The notes: a model not told the origin generated them from the sequence alone. Shown: positions 1 to 9,886, counted from the stretch's first letter. The stretch is 64,000 nt of DNA from Mucilaginibacter defluvii (GCF_039543225.1 NZ_BAABJI010000001.1:1346829-1410828), one strand, 5' to 3'. A program made the numbers and translations.

Positions 1-1
1 T

Positions 2-82
2 CTGGTGATCATCACGCTCGTTCTTCTGATCGCCATGATCGGCATCGTGGAGCGGTACAGTCATATCTTATCCAAGCATTAG
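2..82 (+). CDS. C-terminal end of a membrane protein (partial)
   Basis: The window opens inside an open frame of 26 codons plus a TAG stop. The visible residues form one hydrophobic helix (LVIITLVLLIAMIGIV) followed by a short basic tail ending in SKH, so this is the last transmembrane segment of a protein starting outside the window. It ends 8 bases before the RND pump start, so it is probably in the same operon. Family cannot be told from 26 residues. Confidence 0.6.
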   Translation: MVIITLVLLIAMIGIVERYSHILSKH

Positions 83-90
83 GATAAATT

Positions 91-3000
91 ATGCTTAATA
101 AGATCATTCATTTTTCGATCAATAATAAACTGATCATCGGGATCTTTACCCTCGGCCTGATCGCCTGGGGGATCTATTCCCTGAAACAACTGCCGATCGA
201 CGCGGTACCTGATATTACGAACAATCAGGTACAGGTCATCACGCAGAGTCCGGCGCTGGCCACCCAGGAGGTGGAGCGTCTCATTTCCTTCCCGGTCGAA
301 CAGACCATGGCCACGATCCCGGAGATCGAGGAAGTACGTTCCATCTCCCGCTTCGGCCTATCTGTGGTGACCATTGTTTTTCATGATGACGTGGACATCT
401 ACTGGGCACGTCAGCAGGTCAACGAGAAGCTGGCCGAGGCGAAGAACAATATCCCGGCCGGGTTGGGTAACCCTGAAATATCCCCAATATCGACCGGCCT
501 TGGCGAGATCTACCAGTATGTAGTGCACGCCAGGCCCGGTTTTGAAAAAAAATATGATGCCCGTGAACTGCGGAGCATCCAGGACTGGATCGTCCGCCGC
601 CAATTACTCGGCACACCGGGCATTGCGGAGGTCAACAGCTTCGGCGGCCTCCTGAAGCAATACGAGATCGCGATCGACCCGGATAAGCTGCGCAGTTATG
701 ACCTGGGTATCTCGGATGTCTTTACGGCATTGGAAAAAAATAACCAGAACACCGGCGGCGCTTATATCGATAAAAAGCCGAATGCTTATTTCATCAGAAG
801 TGAAGGTTTGGTGGGCGACACCGAAGATATCGGCAAGATCGTGGTGAAGAACAACGCGAACGGCCTGCCGGTACTGATCCGCGATGTGTCCACCGTACAG
901 ATCGGCAGCGCGATCCGTTACGGCGCGCTGACCCGCTCGGTCAAAGGCAGTACTGGGGAAGCAGTCGGCGGTATCGTGATGATGCTCAAAGGGGCCAACG
1001 CCAACAAAGTGGTCGGCGAGGTCAAAAGCCGGATCGAACGTATCAATAAGACCTTGCCCAATGGGGTGGTCATTGAACCCTTTCTGGACCGGAGTTCCCT
1101 CGTGAAACGGGCGATCGGTACGGTAGAAAAGAACCTGACCGAGGGCGCGCTGATCGTGATCTTCGTGCTGGTGATCTTCCTGGGTAACTTGCGGGCAGGC
1201 CTGGTGGTCGCTTCGGTGATCCCGCTGGCAATGCTATTCGCTATCTGTCTCATGAACCTGTTCGGCGTGTCGGGTAACCTGATGAGTTTGGGTGCCATCG
1301 ACTTTGGCCTGATCGTGGACGGCGCGGTGATCATCGTGGAAGCGACCATGCACCATTTATCCATGCGCAAGTCGACCAAACGGATGACCCAGCAGGAAAT
1401 GAACGACGAGGTTTACGAGTCGGCCAGTCGCATCCGTTCGGCCGCGGCTTTCGGGGAGATCATCATTCTGATCGTTTACCTGCCGATATTAGCTTTAGTA
1501 GGTATCGAAGGCAAGATGTTCGGTCCGATGGCGCAGACGGTAGCGTTCGCCATCCTGGGTGCCTTCATCCTTTCCCTCACTTACGTACCGATGGTATCGG
1601 CCTTGTTCCTGAGCAAGGAGCCGCACCATAAAAAGAATTTCTCGGACCGGATGATGGAATACGTGCACCGCGCCTATTCACCGCTGATCAAGGGAGCACT
1701 CCGGATCAGGGCAATGGTTGTTATTGTAGCCGTAGTATTACTGGCCGTGGCGATCTTCATCTTTACGCGTCTGGGCGGTGAATTTATACCGCAATTGGAA
1801 GAAGGTGACTTTGCCGTGGAAACACGTTTGTTGACCGGCAGTTCGCTTTCGCAGACCATCGATAAAGTGAACCAAGCCTCCGCGATACTGGTGAAAAAAT
1901 TCCCGGAGGTCAAGGAAGTGATCGGTAAGATCGGCGCGGCGGAGATCCCGACGGATCCGATGCCGATGGAGGCCTGTGACCTGACAGTGATCCTGAAAGA
2001 TAAAGATGAGTGGACGTCCGCAGAGAACCGGGAAGAACTGGCCAATAAAATGGCAGCCGAACTGGAAAAGATCCCGGGCGTGACCTTTGGTTTCTCGCAA
2101 CCGATCCAGCTCCGTTCCAACGAACTGATCTCCGGTGTTCGCCAGGACATCGGGATCAAGATCTTCGGTGAGGACCTGCAAACGCTGACGACACTATCTC
2201 AAAAAGTAGGTAAGATCGCGGGTTCTGTTCAGGGTGCTGCGGATATCTACCTGGAACAGGCGACCGGCCTGCCGCAGGTGGTGGTGAAGATCAACCGCGA
2301 CCGCACGGCCCAGTACGGCTTGAGCGTGGAAAGCGTGAACCAGGCGATCAACACGGCATTTGCCGGTCAATCCGCCGGTCTGGTCTATGAAGGTGAACGC
2401 CGCTATGATATGGTGGTCCGCCTGTCCGACCAGAACCGTCAGAGCATCGATAATATCAAGGATATTTTTGTGACCACACCGGACGGTCGCCAGGTACCGC
2501 TGGAGCAGGTCGCCGACATCAGTTTGCAGGTCGGCCCTAACCAGATCCAACGGGAGGATACCAAGCGCAGGATCATCGTGGGATTGAATGTCCGTGGACG
2601 CGACATCGAGAGTGTGGTGAACGAGATCCAGGCCAAGATCGGCCAGCAGATCAAAATGCCGACCGGTTACTATATCACCTACGGTGGCCAGTTCGAGAAT
2701 CTGAAGGCGGCCTCGGCGCGTTTATCGATCGCCGTACCGGTGGCTTTACTGCTAATCCTGGTCCTGCTGTATTTCACGTTCGGTTCTTTCAAACAATCTA
2801 TCCTGATCTTTACGGCTATCCCGATGGCCGCCATTGGCGGTGTGTTCGCGTTGCTGCTTCGCGGCATGCCGTTCAGTATCTCGGCAGGCGTAGGCTTTAT
2901 AGCGCTTTTCGGGGTGGCTGTTTTGAACGGGATCGTATTGATCACCGAATTCAACCGGCTGAAAAAGAGCGGGCTGACCGACCTGGGCAAGATCGTGCTG

Positions 3001-4479
3001 GAAGGTACGCAGGAACGTCTGCGCCCGGTGCTGATGACGGCAACGGTCGCCTCGCTGGGCTTTTTCCCAATGGCTATATCGACCGCCGCCGGTGCAGAGG
3101 TACAAAAACCATTAGCAACCGTTGTGATCGGCGGCCTGATCACATCGACCATTTTAACTTTGATCGTGTTACCCGTGTTATATACCTATTTTGAGAATTT
3201 CCGCTCCGGCCGTAAGCGCGGCAAAGCGGGTATTGCTGTTGCGTCTATCGTGGCCCTGCTGGCATTCGTTCCGGGTAAGGCTGGCGCGCAGACCATCCCG
3301 GTTACCGGGCAGCCGCTCACGATGGAACAAGCATTGTCAGCCGCGCAGACCAATAACTTCGGGGTGCGTTCGGCTGCTTTACAGGTCAAACAGCAAACAG
3401 CGCTCAAAGGCAGCGCTTTCGACCTGGGCAAGACCAATGTGAACCTGCAGTACGGACAGTTCAACAGCATCAACCGGGACAATAACATCTCGGTACAGCA
3501 GAGCATCCCTTTCCCCGGTCTGATCAGCAGTCAGCGCCGGGTGTTCGAGGCGCAGGAACAGACCGCCAAACTCGGGCTGAACGTTACCCGGTCGCAGCTA
3601 CGTTTCGAGGTCCGCCAGGCTTACCGGCAATTGGCTTATTTCACCGCGTTAAAAGATCTTTACCTGCGTCAGGATTCTATTTATGAAGCCTTTTTAAAAG
3701 CGGCATCGGTCCGTTTCGAGGCCGGCGAGACCAACCTGTTAGAGAAGAAAACAGCGGAGACGCAGCGCAATGAGGTCCGTAACCAAAAGCTTCGGAACGA
3801 TGGCGACATCGCCGCCGCCAATGCGGAACTGCAACGCTTGCTGAATACGAAAGACTCCCTGATGATCACGGCCAGTGTGTTCAAAAAAGCGACCGCCGAG
3901 TTTCGCCACCTGGACAGTGCGATCAACGCGAACCCGCAACTGGCTTATCAGCGCCAGCAGGTCGAACTCTCGGACAAGAACATTGCCCTGGAGAAAGCAA
4001 AGGCTGGTCCGGACTTTACGGTCGGCTACTTTAACCAGTCGCTGATCGGCATCCAGAATGTGAACGGGATGGAACGCAACTTTACCGGTGCCAACCGTTT
4101 CCAGGGTGTTCAGGCCGGGATCTCGATCCCCTTGTTCTTTAAGCCTTTCGCTTCCAGGATCAAGGCCGCCCGGATCCAGAAAGAGGTGAACCAGGCGCAG
4201 TTGGACCTTTATGCGGTCAATCTTTCGAGCCAGTACGAGCAAGCCTACCACCAGTTGCTGAAGAACGAACGTTCGCTCAGCTATTATGAAACGAGCGCGC
4301 TGCCGAATGCGAACCTGATCCTGAACCAGGCACAGATCGCTTTCCGCAACGGGGAGATCAGCTATGTGGAGTTCATCCAGGCGTTGAAAACCTTTTCGGA
4401 CATCCGCTTCGCCTACTTATCGGCGCTTAATCAATACAATCAATCTGTTTACGACTTACAATACCTGACCGGTTTATGA
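91..4479 (+). CDS. CzcA/CusA-type RND heavy-metal efflux pump fused to a TolC-like outer-membrane factor
   Basis: At 1462 residues this is far longer than a normal CzcA/CusA pump (about 1040). Residues 1 to about 1050 are a heavy-metal-efflux RND permease: an N-terminal helix, then periplasmic porter domains starting with PIDAVPDITNNQV, the DFGLIVDGAVIIVEA segment of TM4 that marks the HME subfamily, and a second half with GVAVLNGIVLITEFN. After the last RND helix and an arginine/lysine-rich linker (about 1045-1055) comes another hydrophobic segment ending GAQT, then about 400 residues of an outer-membrane factor (LTMEQALSAAQTNN, repeated Q/A-rich helices). RND-OMF fusions of this order are common in Bacteroidota metal pumps. 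Expected role is proton-driven export of Cu/Ag or Co/Zn/Cd across both membranes with the next gene product. How the OMF part reaches the outer membrane (processing at the linker?) is inference. Confidence 0.93.
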   Translation: MLNKIIHFSINNKLIIGIFTLGLIAWGIYSLKQLPIDAVPDITNNQVQVITQSPALATQEVERLISFPVEQTMATIPEIEEVRSISRFGLSVVTIVFHDDVDIYWARQQVNEKLAEAKNNIPAGLGNPEISPISTGLGEIYQYVVHARPGFEKKYDARELRSIQDWIVRRQLLGTPGIAEVNSFGGLLKQYEIAIDPDKLRSYDLGISDVFTALEKNNQNTGGAYIDKKPNAYFIRSEGLVGDTEDIGKIVVKNNANGLPVLIRDVSTVQIGSAIRYGALTRSVKGSTGEAVGGIVMMLKGANANKVVGEVKSRIERINKTLPNGVVIEPFLDRSSLVKRAIGTVEKNLTEGALIVIFVLVIFLGNLRAGLVVASVIPLAMLFAICLMNLFGVSGNLMSLGAIDFGLIVDGAVIIVEATMHHLSMRKSTKRMTQQEMNDEVYESASRIRSAAAFGEIIILIVYLPILALVGIEGKMFGPMAQTVAFAILGAFILSLTYVPMVSALFLSKEPHHKKNFSDRMMEYVHRAYSPLIKGALRIRAMVVIVAVVLLAVAIFIFTRLGGEFIPQLEEGDFAVETRLLTGSSLSQTIDKVNQASAILVKKFPEVKEVIGKIGAAEIPTDPMPMEACDLTVILKDKDEWTSAENREELANKMAAELEKIPGVTFGFSQPIQLRSNELISGVRQDIGIKIFGEDLQTLTTLSQKVGKIAGSVQGAADIYLEQATGLPQVVVKINRDRTAQYGLSVESVNQAINTAFAGQSAGLVYEGERRYDMVVRLSDQNRQSIDNIKDIFVTTPDGRQVPLEQVADISLQVGPNQIQREDTKRRIIVGLNVRGRDIESVVNEIQAKIGQQIKMPTGYYITYGGQFENLKAASARLSIAVPVALLLILVLLYFTFGSFKQSILIFTAIPMAAIGGVFALLLRGMPFSISAGVGFIALFGVAVLNGIVLITEFNRLKKSGLTDLGKIVLEGTQERLRPVLMTATVASLGFFPMAISTAAGAEVQKPLATVVIGGLITSTILTLIVLPVLYTYFENFRSGRKRGKAGIAVASIVALLAFVPGKAGAQTIPVTGQPLTMEQALSAAQTNNFGVRSAALQVKQQTALKGSAFDLGKTNVNLQYGQFNSINRDNNISVQQSIPFPGLISSQRRVFEAQEQTAKLGLNVTRSQLRFEVRQAYRQLAYFTALKDLYLRQDSIYEAFLKAASVRFEAGETNLLEKKTAETQRNEVRNQKLRNDGDIAAANAELQRLLNTKDSLMITASVFKKATAEFRHLDSAINANPQLAYQRQQVELSDKNIALEKAKAGPDFTVGYFNQSLIGIQNVNGMERNFTGANRFQGVQAGISIPLFFKPFASRIKAARIQKEVNQAQLDLYAVNLSSQYEQAYHQLLKNERSLSYYETSALPNANLILNQAQIAFRNGEISYVEFIQALKTFSDIRFAYLSALNQYNQSVYDLQYLTGL

Positions 4480-4484
4480 TCATT

Positions 4485-5702
4485 ATGAAAAAGAGTTTTT
4501 TAAAGATACCGAGTTTCTTCACCGTCCTGGCCCTTGTGGCTGCCCTTAGCAGCTGTGGCGGCGGAAAAAAAGAGGAAGCGACGGAAAGTGATACCACCAA
4601 AAAAGAAGAGCCTGAAAATGTAGCTGAGCTGAGCGAAGCCCAGTACAGGACGATCGGCGTAGTGCTGGATACACCGGGCAATAAAGCCCTGAGTGGCGTG
4701 CTCAAGGTGAGCGGTTTCATCGATGTACCGCCCCAGGACCTGGTGAGCATCAGTACCCAAATGGGCGGCATCGTCAAGTCCATCCCGGTCCTGCAGGGTT
4801 CGAAGGTCAGCAAGGGGCAAGTGATCGCGGTCCTGGAGAACCAGGACTATGTACAATTGCAGCAGGATTACCTGGACAGCAAAAGCCAGCATGACCTGAA
4901 TATCACGGAATATAAAAGGCAGCAGACGCTCTCCCAACAGAATGTGACCTCTACGAAGGTGCTGCAGCAGGCCAAGGCGAATTTCGAGAGTGCGACCGCG
5001 CGTGAGGCCGCTTTACGCCAGCGTTTGAGATTGATCAATATCGATCCGGACCGGCTGACCGCTGCGGGTATCCGCAGCACGGTCAATATCTACGCACCGA
5101 TCACGGGGTATGTGACCAAAGTGAACACCAATATCGGGAAGTTCGTCAACCCGAACGACATCATGCTGGAGATCGTCAACAGTAACAACCTGCACGTGGA
5201 GCTGAACGTCTTTGAAAAGGATGCAGAAAAGGTGAGGCAAGGCCAGCGTGTGCGTTTCACGCTGACCAATGATACGACGGAGCGCATGGCAACCGTGTCT
5301 TTGGTCGGCCGGGAGATCAATCCGGATAAAACGATACGTATCCACAGTATTGCCAAAGGCAGTTTCGATTTCCTGCCGGGTACTTATGTAAAGGCGTTCA
5401 TCGAGACCGGAAAAGACGAGACGCAGGCGCTGCCGGAAAGTGCGGTGGTCAACTTTGAGGGCAAGAAATACGTATTCGTGAGTGCCGGTTCGGCAACCGA
5501 GCAGCGTAAGGAGAACCCGGCGGATGAAGCTACCGCGACCAAGGTATTTCGTTTCAAAATGGTGGAGATCTCCACCGGGGTGAGCGAAGGCGGTTTTACG
5601 GGGGTCCAGTTACCGGCTGAGATCGGAAAGGACGCCAGGATCGTGACCAAAGGAGCTTACGACCTGTTAAGCAAGCTGAAGAACAGCGAAGAAGAAGAAT
5701 AA
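4485..5702 (+). CDS. Periplasmic membrane fusion protein (CzcB/CusB family) lipoprotein
   Basis: Adaptor subunit linking the RND pump to the outer-membrane part. The frame opens at 4476, overlapping the pump stop (ATGA), but the ATG at 4485 gives the better signal sequence: MKKSFLKIPSFF, hydrophobic core, lipobox LSSC followed by GGGKKEE, so a lipoprotein. The body shows the family order: barrel-sandwich half (LVSISTQMGGIVKSIPVLQGSKVSKG), a coiled-coil hairpin with LDSKSQHDLNITEYKRQQ, the second half with IYAPITGYVTKVNTNIGKFV, and a beta-barrel with LHVELNVFEKDAEKV. No Met-rich CusB N-terminus is seen, so the metal (Cu/Ag or Co/Zn/Cd) is open. It is translationally coupled to the pump and 10 bases upstream of the P-type ATPase. 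Confidence 0.92.
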   Translation: MKKSFLKIPSFFTVLALVAALSSCGGGKKEEATESDTTKKEEPENVAELSEAQYRTIGVVLDTPGNKALSGVLKVSGFIDVPPQDLVSISTQMGGIVKSIPVLQGSKVSKGQVIAVLENQDYVQLQQDYLDSKSQHDLNITEYKRQQTLSQQNVTSTKVLQQAKANFESATAREAALRQRLRLINIDPDRLTAAGIRSTVNIYAPITGYVTKVNTNIGKFVNPNDIMLEIVNSNNLHVELNVFEKDAEKVRQGQRVRFTLTNDTTERMATVSLVGREINPDKTIRIHSIAKGSFDFLPGTYVKAFIETGKDETQALPESAVVNFEGKKYVFVSAGSATEQRKENPADEATATKVFRFKMVEISTGVSEGGFTGVQLPAEIGKDARIVTKGAYDLLSKLKNSEEEE

Positions 5703-5712
5703 ACCACTCGAT

Positions 5713-7803
5713 ATGAAAAAGCAAGAAAAGAAGCCGGCCACGCCGGAAAACCAACAGGATCACGCGCAGGACAGGAAGGCTGCGGCGCAATCTGTGACCA
5801 AAGCGAAGAAAGCGCAAACGGACAAGAAGGGGCACGTGCACAGTGATGATGAAGAAGATGGCGCTCATGAGCACGGCGGCATTTTCGGTAAGAACACGGA
5901 GATGATCTTTGCGATCCTTTGTGGCGTTTTCCTGGCGTCCGGCTGGGGGCTTTCCTTTATCAGCAACATCTCACCGACGGTCAGCCTGGTCCTCTATATC
6001 ATTGCCTGCTTCTTTGGCGGGTACTTTACCACTAAAGAAGCTGTAGAAAAGATCGCCAAGGGCGGCTTCGAGATCGACTTCCTGATGCTGGTCGCAGCGA
6101 TCGGTGCAGGTATACTGGGGAAATGGCTGGAAGGCGCTTTATTGCTTTTTCTGTTCAGCCTGGGCCATGCACTGGAAAATTATGCTATGGCCAAAGCACG
6201 CAAATCCATCGAGGCCTTAACCAGCCTGGCCCCACCCACGGCCCTGGTCATCCGGGATGGTCAGCAGGTCGAAGTAAGGATCGAGGAACTCCAGTTAGGC
6301 GAAGTGATCGTCATCAAACCGAACAGCAAGATCCCGGCAGACGGCGTGGTCGTTAAAGGCGAGGGCAGCGTGAACCAGGCACCGATCACGGGGGAAAGTG
6401 TGCCGGTCGATAAAAGACCTGTGCCCGATCCGGACAAAGATTACAGTGAGGATAGTAAGATCAAAGCGGAACACCGCGTATTCGCCGGGACGATCAATGG
6501 CGGCTCCGCGATGGAGGTCAAGGTGATCCGGGAAGCTAAAGATTCGACGATCAGCCGTTTGGTCAAGATGGTGAATGAAGCGGAGAAACAAAAATCACCG
6601 ACGCAAATGTTCACCGACAGGTTTCAGCGTTATTTCGTGCCTGCGGTGCTGATCCTGGTCGTTCTGCTGTGTTTCGCGTTCCTGGTGATCGATGAGCCGT
6701 TCAGTAAAAGTTTCTACCGTGCGATGTCGGTACTGGTCGCCGCCAGCCCTTGTGCACTGGCCATCGGTACGCCGAGTGCCGTATTAAGTGGTGTTGCCCG
6801 GGCGGCAAAAGGCGGTGTGCTGATCAAAGGCGGGCGTCCGCTGGAAGACCTGGGCGAACTGAATGCGATCGCGTTCGATAAGACGGGTACGCTGACCGAA
6901 GGCAAGCCGAAATTGACCAAGGTCGTCCCACTGAACAATACAACAGAGGAAGATCTGCTGGAAGTGGTGATCGCGGTTGAAAAGCTGAGCGACCACCCGC
7001 TGGCCGAAGCCATTGTCAAAGGCGGCATGGAGAAACTCAAAAAAGGCCATCAGATCCCTGAGGCCAAAAATGTCAAAGGCATTGTCGGCCGGGGCGTACA
7101 GGCAGAGATCGGCAGTAAAAAGGTTCAGATCGGTAATAAAGCCTTGTTCGGTGATAGCCTGCCGGAACAATTTGAAAAGCAGGTCAGCGAACTGGAAGAG
7201 ACCGGCAATACTTCGATGATCGTCAAGCATGGCGATGACTATATCGGCATTATCGCCCTGATGGATACGCCACGGAAAGAAGCGAAAAAGGTCATCCAGG
7301 AACTGAGTGCATTGGGCATCCGCAAAATGGTGATGCTGACCGGTGATAATCAACAGGTGGCGGAGGCTGTGGCCAAAGAGGTCGGTGTGACCGAAGCCTG
7401 GGGTAACCTGATGCCGGAAGATAAAGTTGCAGCCGTGCAAAAGCTTGACCGTTCTGAAAAGAAGGTCGCCATGGTCGGCGATGGTGTGAACGACGCGCCG
7501 GCAATGGCCAAAAGCACGGTAGGTATCGCGATGGGCGCTGCCGGGTCGGATGTGGCCTTGGAAACGGCTGACATCGCCCTCATGGGCGATAAACTGGAAA
7601 CCCTGCCGTTCGCGATCGGCTTGAGCCGGATGTCACGGGGCATCATCAAACAGAACCTGTGGATCAGCCTGGGCATTGTCGGTATGCTGATCCCGCTGAC
7701 CATCCTGGGGATCGCTTCGATCGGTCCGGCCGTGATCGTGCATGAAGGTTCTACATTGCTGGTCGTTTTTAATGCATTAAGGCTTTTGGCTTATAAAAAA
7801 TAA
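5713..7803 (+). CDS. P1B-type heavy-metal ATPase, P1B-4-like (SPC motif), His-rich N-terminus
   Basis: ATP-driven inner-membrane metal exporter, 696 residues. Visible: DKTGT phosphorylation site (about 389), actuator TGES, TGDN and GDGVNDAP hinge motifs. The membrane metal site reads SPC (about residue 345) instead of CPC, and the last helix holds HEGST (about 676). SPC plus HEG(G/S)T is the signature of P1B-4 ATPases (CoaT/CtpD/CzcP type; Co, Zn, Cd or Fe as substrates). There is no CxxC HMA domain. Instead the first 55 residues are Lys/Gln-rich and contain HVHSDDEEDGAHEHGG, a plausible soft metal-binding tail. It follows the RND adaptor by 10 bases, so cytoplasmic export and trans-envelope export are co-expressed. 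Subgroup call is by motif only. Confidence 0.93.
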   Translation: MKKQEKKPATPENQQDHAQDRKAAAQSVTKAKKAQTDKKGHVHSDDEEDGAHEHGGIFGKNTEMIFAILCGVFLASGWGLSFISNISPTVSLVLYIIACFFGGYFTTKEAVEKIAKGGFEIDFLMLVAAIGAGILGKWLEGALLLFLFSLGHALENYAMAKARKSIEALTSLAPPTALVIRDGQQVEVRIEELQLGEVIVIKPNSKIPADGVVVKGEGSVNQAPITGESVPVDKRPVPDPDKDYSEDSKIKAEHRVFAGTINGGSAMEVKVIREAKDSTISRLVKMVNEAEKQKSPTQMFTDRFQRYFVPAVLILVVLLCFAFLVIDEPFSKSFYRAMSVLVAASPCALAIGTPSAVLSGVARAAKGGVLIKGGRPLEDLGELNAIAFDKTGTLTEGKPKLTKVVPLNNTTEEDLLEVVIAVEKLSDHPLAEAIVKGGMEKLKKGHQIPEAKNVKGIVGRGVQAEIGSKKVQIGNKALFGDSLPEQFEKQVSELEETGNTSMIVKHGDDYIGIIALMDTPRKEAKKVIQELSALGIRKMVMLTGDNQQVAEAVAKEVGVTEAWGNLMPEDKVAAVQKLDRSEKKVAMVGDGVNDAPAMAKSTVGIAMGAAGSDVALETADIALMGDKLETLPFAIGLSRMSRGIIKQNLWISLGIVGMLIPLTILGIASIGPAVIVHEGSTLLVVFNALRLLAYKK

Positions 7804-7810
7804 GGTAACG

Positions 7811-7868
7811 GTGCCCTTGGAAAGGCACTGTTCAATACCCCCTGCCGGGTGCTGCGTAGCTGCGCAGC
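7811..7868 (+). other. Two small hairpins between the ATPase and Nramp genes
   Basis: GTGCCCTT/AAGGCAC (7811-7828, one bulge) and GCTGCG/CGCAGC (7851-7868) are short inverted repeats in the 86-base gap. There is no T-tract, so this is more likely an mRNA processing or stability structure than a strong terminator. Confidence 0.3.
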
Positions 7869-7889
7869 CCCGGCTAATTTGATGATAAA

Positions 7890-9212
7890 ATGATGTGGCG
7901 TAAGGTCAAAAAATTTTTCAGTGCCCTGGGGCCGGGGCTGGTCACAGGTGCGAGTGACGATGACCCTTCAGGCATCGCGACCTACTCACAGGCCGGCGCA
8001 AAATATGGCCTTGCCACGCTGTGGACGGTCATTATTACCTTTCCGCTGATGGCGGCTATACAGGAAATGTGCGCGCGCATCGGTCTGGTCACCTCTGTGG
8101 GACTGACCACCACGCTGAAAAAGCATTATCCCAGACCGGTCCTTTACCTGATGATCCTGTTCAGTGTTCCCGCGATCATCCTGAATATCGGGGCGGATAT
8201 CGCCAGTATGGGGGCGGTCGCCAATCTGTTGTTCCCTTCAGTTGCGCCGATCTGGTTCAGCTTGGTCTTTACGGCCCTGCTGCTGATCGTGATCATCTTT
8301 CTGCCCTATGCCAAATTCGTCAACGTGCTGAAGTATCTCTGCCTGGTGCTGTTGTTGTACATCATCGTGCCTTTTTTGACCCGGCCCGATTGGTCTGAGG
8401 TTCTGCATCATTTGTTCCTGCCCCGGATCACTGCGGACCGGGAGCAGATCGGCATGCTGGTCGCGATCCTGGGAACGACCATTTCCCCTTACCTTTTCTT
8501 TTGGCAGACCAATATGGTGGCTGAAGATGTCAAGGTCATCCGGAAACAGGTGATGGTCAACAAACGCATGATCATCGTGGCAGGGAATGAGGCCGATCCC
8601 AGAGCCCGTGAAAAACGGGTCATGGGCCTGCTCCTTCAAAAGATGGGTTTGGATGTCAATCTGGGCATGCTTTTATCGAATGTGATCATGTTCTTTATCA
8701 TCCTGACCGCAGGTACGGCTTTGTTCCCTAAAGGTGTCCGTAATATCGAGACCGTTGAACAGGCGGCCCAGGCCCTGCGGCCCGTGGCCGGTGATCTTTC
8801 TTACCTGTTGTTCGCCGCCGGGGTCATCGGCACCGGGGCGCTCGCGATCCCGGTGTTGGGGGGCTGCTTGTCCTACATCGTATCGGAAGCGTTAGGCTGG
8901 AAAGGCGACCTGGATAAAAAGTTCGATCGTGCGAAAGGTTTCTACGGTGTGATCATCGTTGCCTTGTTGTTGGGCCTGCTGATCAATTATCTCGGTATCA
9001 GCCCGGTGCAGGCGCTCTTATATACCGCCTTGTTATATGGGGTGACCTCTCCGGTCATTATCGCGATCATCCTCCACCTGGCCAATAACAAAAAGATCAT
9101 GGGAGAACATACCAATTCCCGCTGGTCGAATTTCCTGGGCGGGATCACGCTGATCCTGATGACGCTTTCTGCGGTGCTGCTCGTTTATTTTCAATTTTTT
9201 AACAGATCATGA
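7890..9212 (+). CDS. Nramp-family metal transporter relative with non-canonical TM1 and TM6 motifs
   Basis: Polytopic protein of 440 residues with about 11 helices. The start region GPGLVTGASDDDPSGIATYSQ aligns with Nramp TM1, but the canonical metal-binding DPGN is replaced by DDDPSG. TM6, where canonical Nramps carry MPH, reads TTISPYLFFWQTNMVAEDV. The family fold is therefore clear, but both halves of the canonical Mn/Fe site differ, as in divergent Nramp clades (for example Nramp-related magnesium transporters). The substrate cannot be assigned; import of a divalent ion is the default. Two ATGs lie in tandem (7890, 7893). The stop overlaps the next start (ATGA), so it is coupled to a membrane protein of unknown role in a metal operon. 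Confidence 0.85.
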   Translation: MMWRKVKKFFSALGPGLVTGASDDDPSGIATYSQAGAKYGLATLWTVIITFPLMAAIQEMCARIGLVTSVGLTTTLKKHYPRPVLYLMILFSVPAIILNIGADIASMGAVANLLFPSVAPIWFSLVFTALLLIVIIFLPYAKFVNVLKYLCLVLLLYIIVPFLTRPDWSEVLHHLFLPRITADREQIGMLVAILGTTISPYLFFWQTNMVAEDVKVIRKQVMVNKRMIIVAGNEADPRAREKRVMGLLLQKMGLDVNLGMLLSNVIMFFIILTAGTALFPKGVRNIETVEQAAQALRPVAGDLSYLLFAAGVIGTGALAIPVLGGCLSYIVSEALGWKGDLDKKFDRAKGFYGVIIVALLLGLLINYLGISPVQALLYTALLYGVTSPVIIAIILHLANNKKIMGEHTNSRWSNFLGGITLILMTLSAVLLVYFQFFNRS

Positions 9213-9886
9213 AGAAATTTCGGCACATCAACAGTTTTCAGGTATTGCCGCTTTTGGTGATCACGGTCTCTGTCATCTATTTAGCGGTCGTCGTGTTCTC
9301 GGTATTCCCGGGCCGGATCTATGCTTTCAACGGAGAATTGGCATCGGCGCTTCGGTCGGCGAGCCGGTACTGGTCTGTTTTCCCGCCGGCACATTTGAGC
9401 CGGGGATGGAACTGGTTGCCCTATTGGGGCGCGGTCGTGCTGATGTTCCTGCACCGTGAACGGATCAGGCACTTGGTCTACCTCGGTCACTTCGGCGTTT
9501 TCCTGTTAGCGGTGGCCCTGTTGGTGATGCTGGTCAACGCGACCCTGGGTCACTGGATACCACAACTTTGCAGCCGGTCAGCGGATCTCCGGCACCTCGT
9601 ACCGCCGCATCAGGGCTGCCGCTGGTTCTCGCTGATCACAGTTTGTGTGACGGCTGCCGGTACATTTGCCGTGCTCGTTCTGCCGAAAACGCAATGGATC
9701 GTGAAACTGATGTTGACTTTGAATACCGGTGTCATCGTCCTCGCTTTATTGGTCCAGGGGCGCTATTTTCCGGTCCAGCTAACCTTCAGCCTGTTGCTGG
9801 CGGTCGTGCTGGGTAGCATCGGATCGATGGTCTATGACCCCAATAGCCTCAGAATGATCAACGGGTCTAAATTACCGGGATCATGA
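9209..9886 (+). CDS. Polytopic membrane protein of unknown function
   Basis: 225 residues with about five or six hydrophobic helices (for example LLVITVSVIYLAVVVFSVF, VFLLAVALLVMLVNATLG, LMLTLNTGVIVLALLVQG). A PPAH...W stretch near residue 60 and a Cys/His-containing loop (CSRSADLRHLVPPHQGC, about 132-148) are the only distinctive features. I do not recognise the family. ATGA overlaps join it to the Nramp relative upstream and the ZIP-like gene downstream, so the three are one translationally coupled unit; a role in metal homeostasis is inferred from that alone. Confidence 0.75.
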   Translation: MKKFRHINSFQVLPLLVITVSVIYLAVVVFSVFPGRIYAFNGELASALRSASRYWSVFPPAHLSRGWNWLPYWGAVVLMFLHRERIRHLVYLGHFGVFLLAVALLVMLVNATLGHWIPQLCSRSADLRHLVPPHQGCRWFSLITVCVTAAGTFAVLVLPKTQWIVKLMLTLNTGVIVLALLVQGRYFPVQLTFSLLLAVVLGSIGSMVYDPNSLRMINGSKLPGS

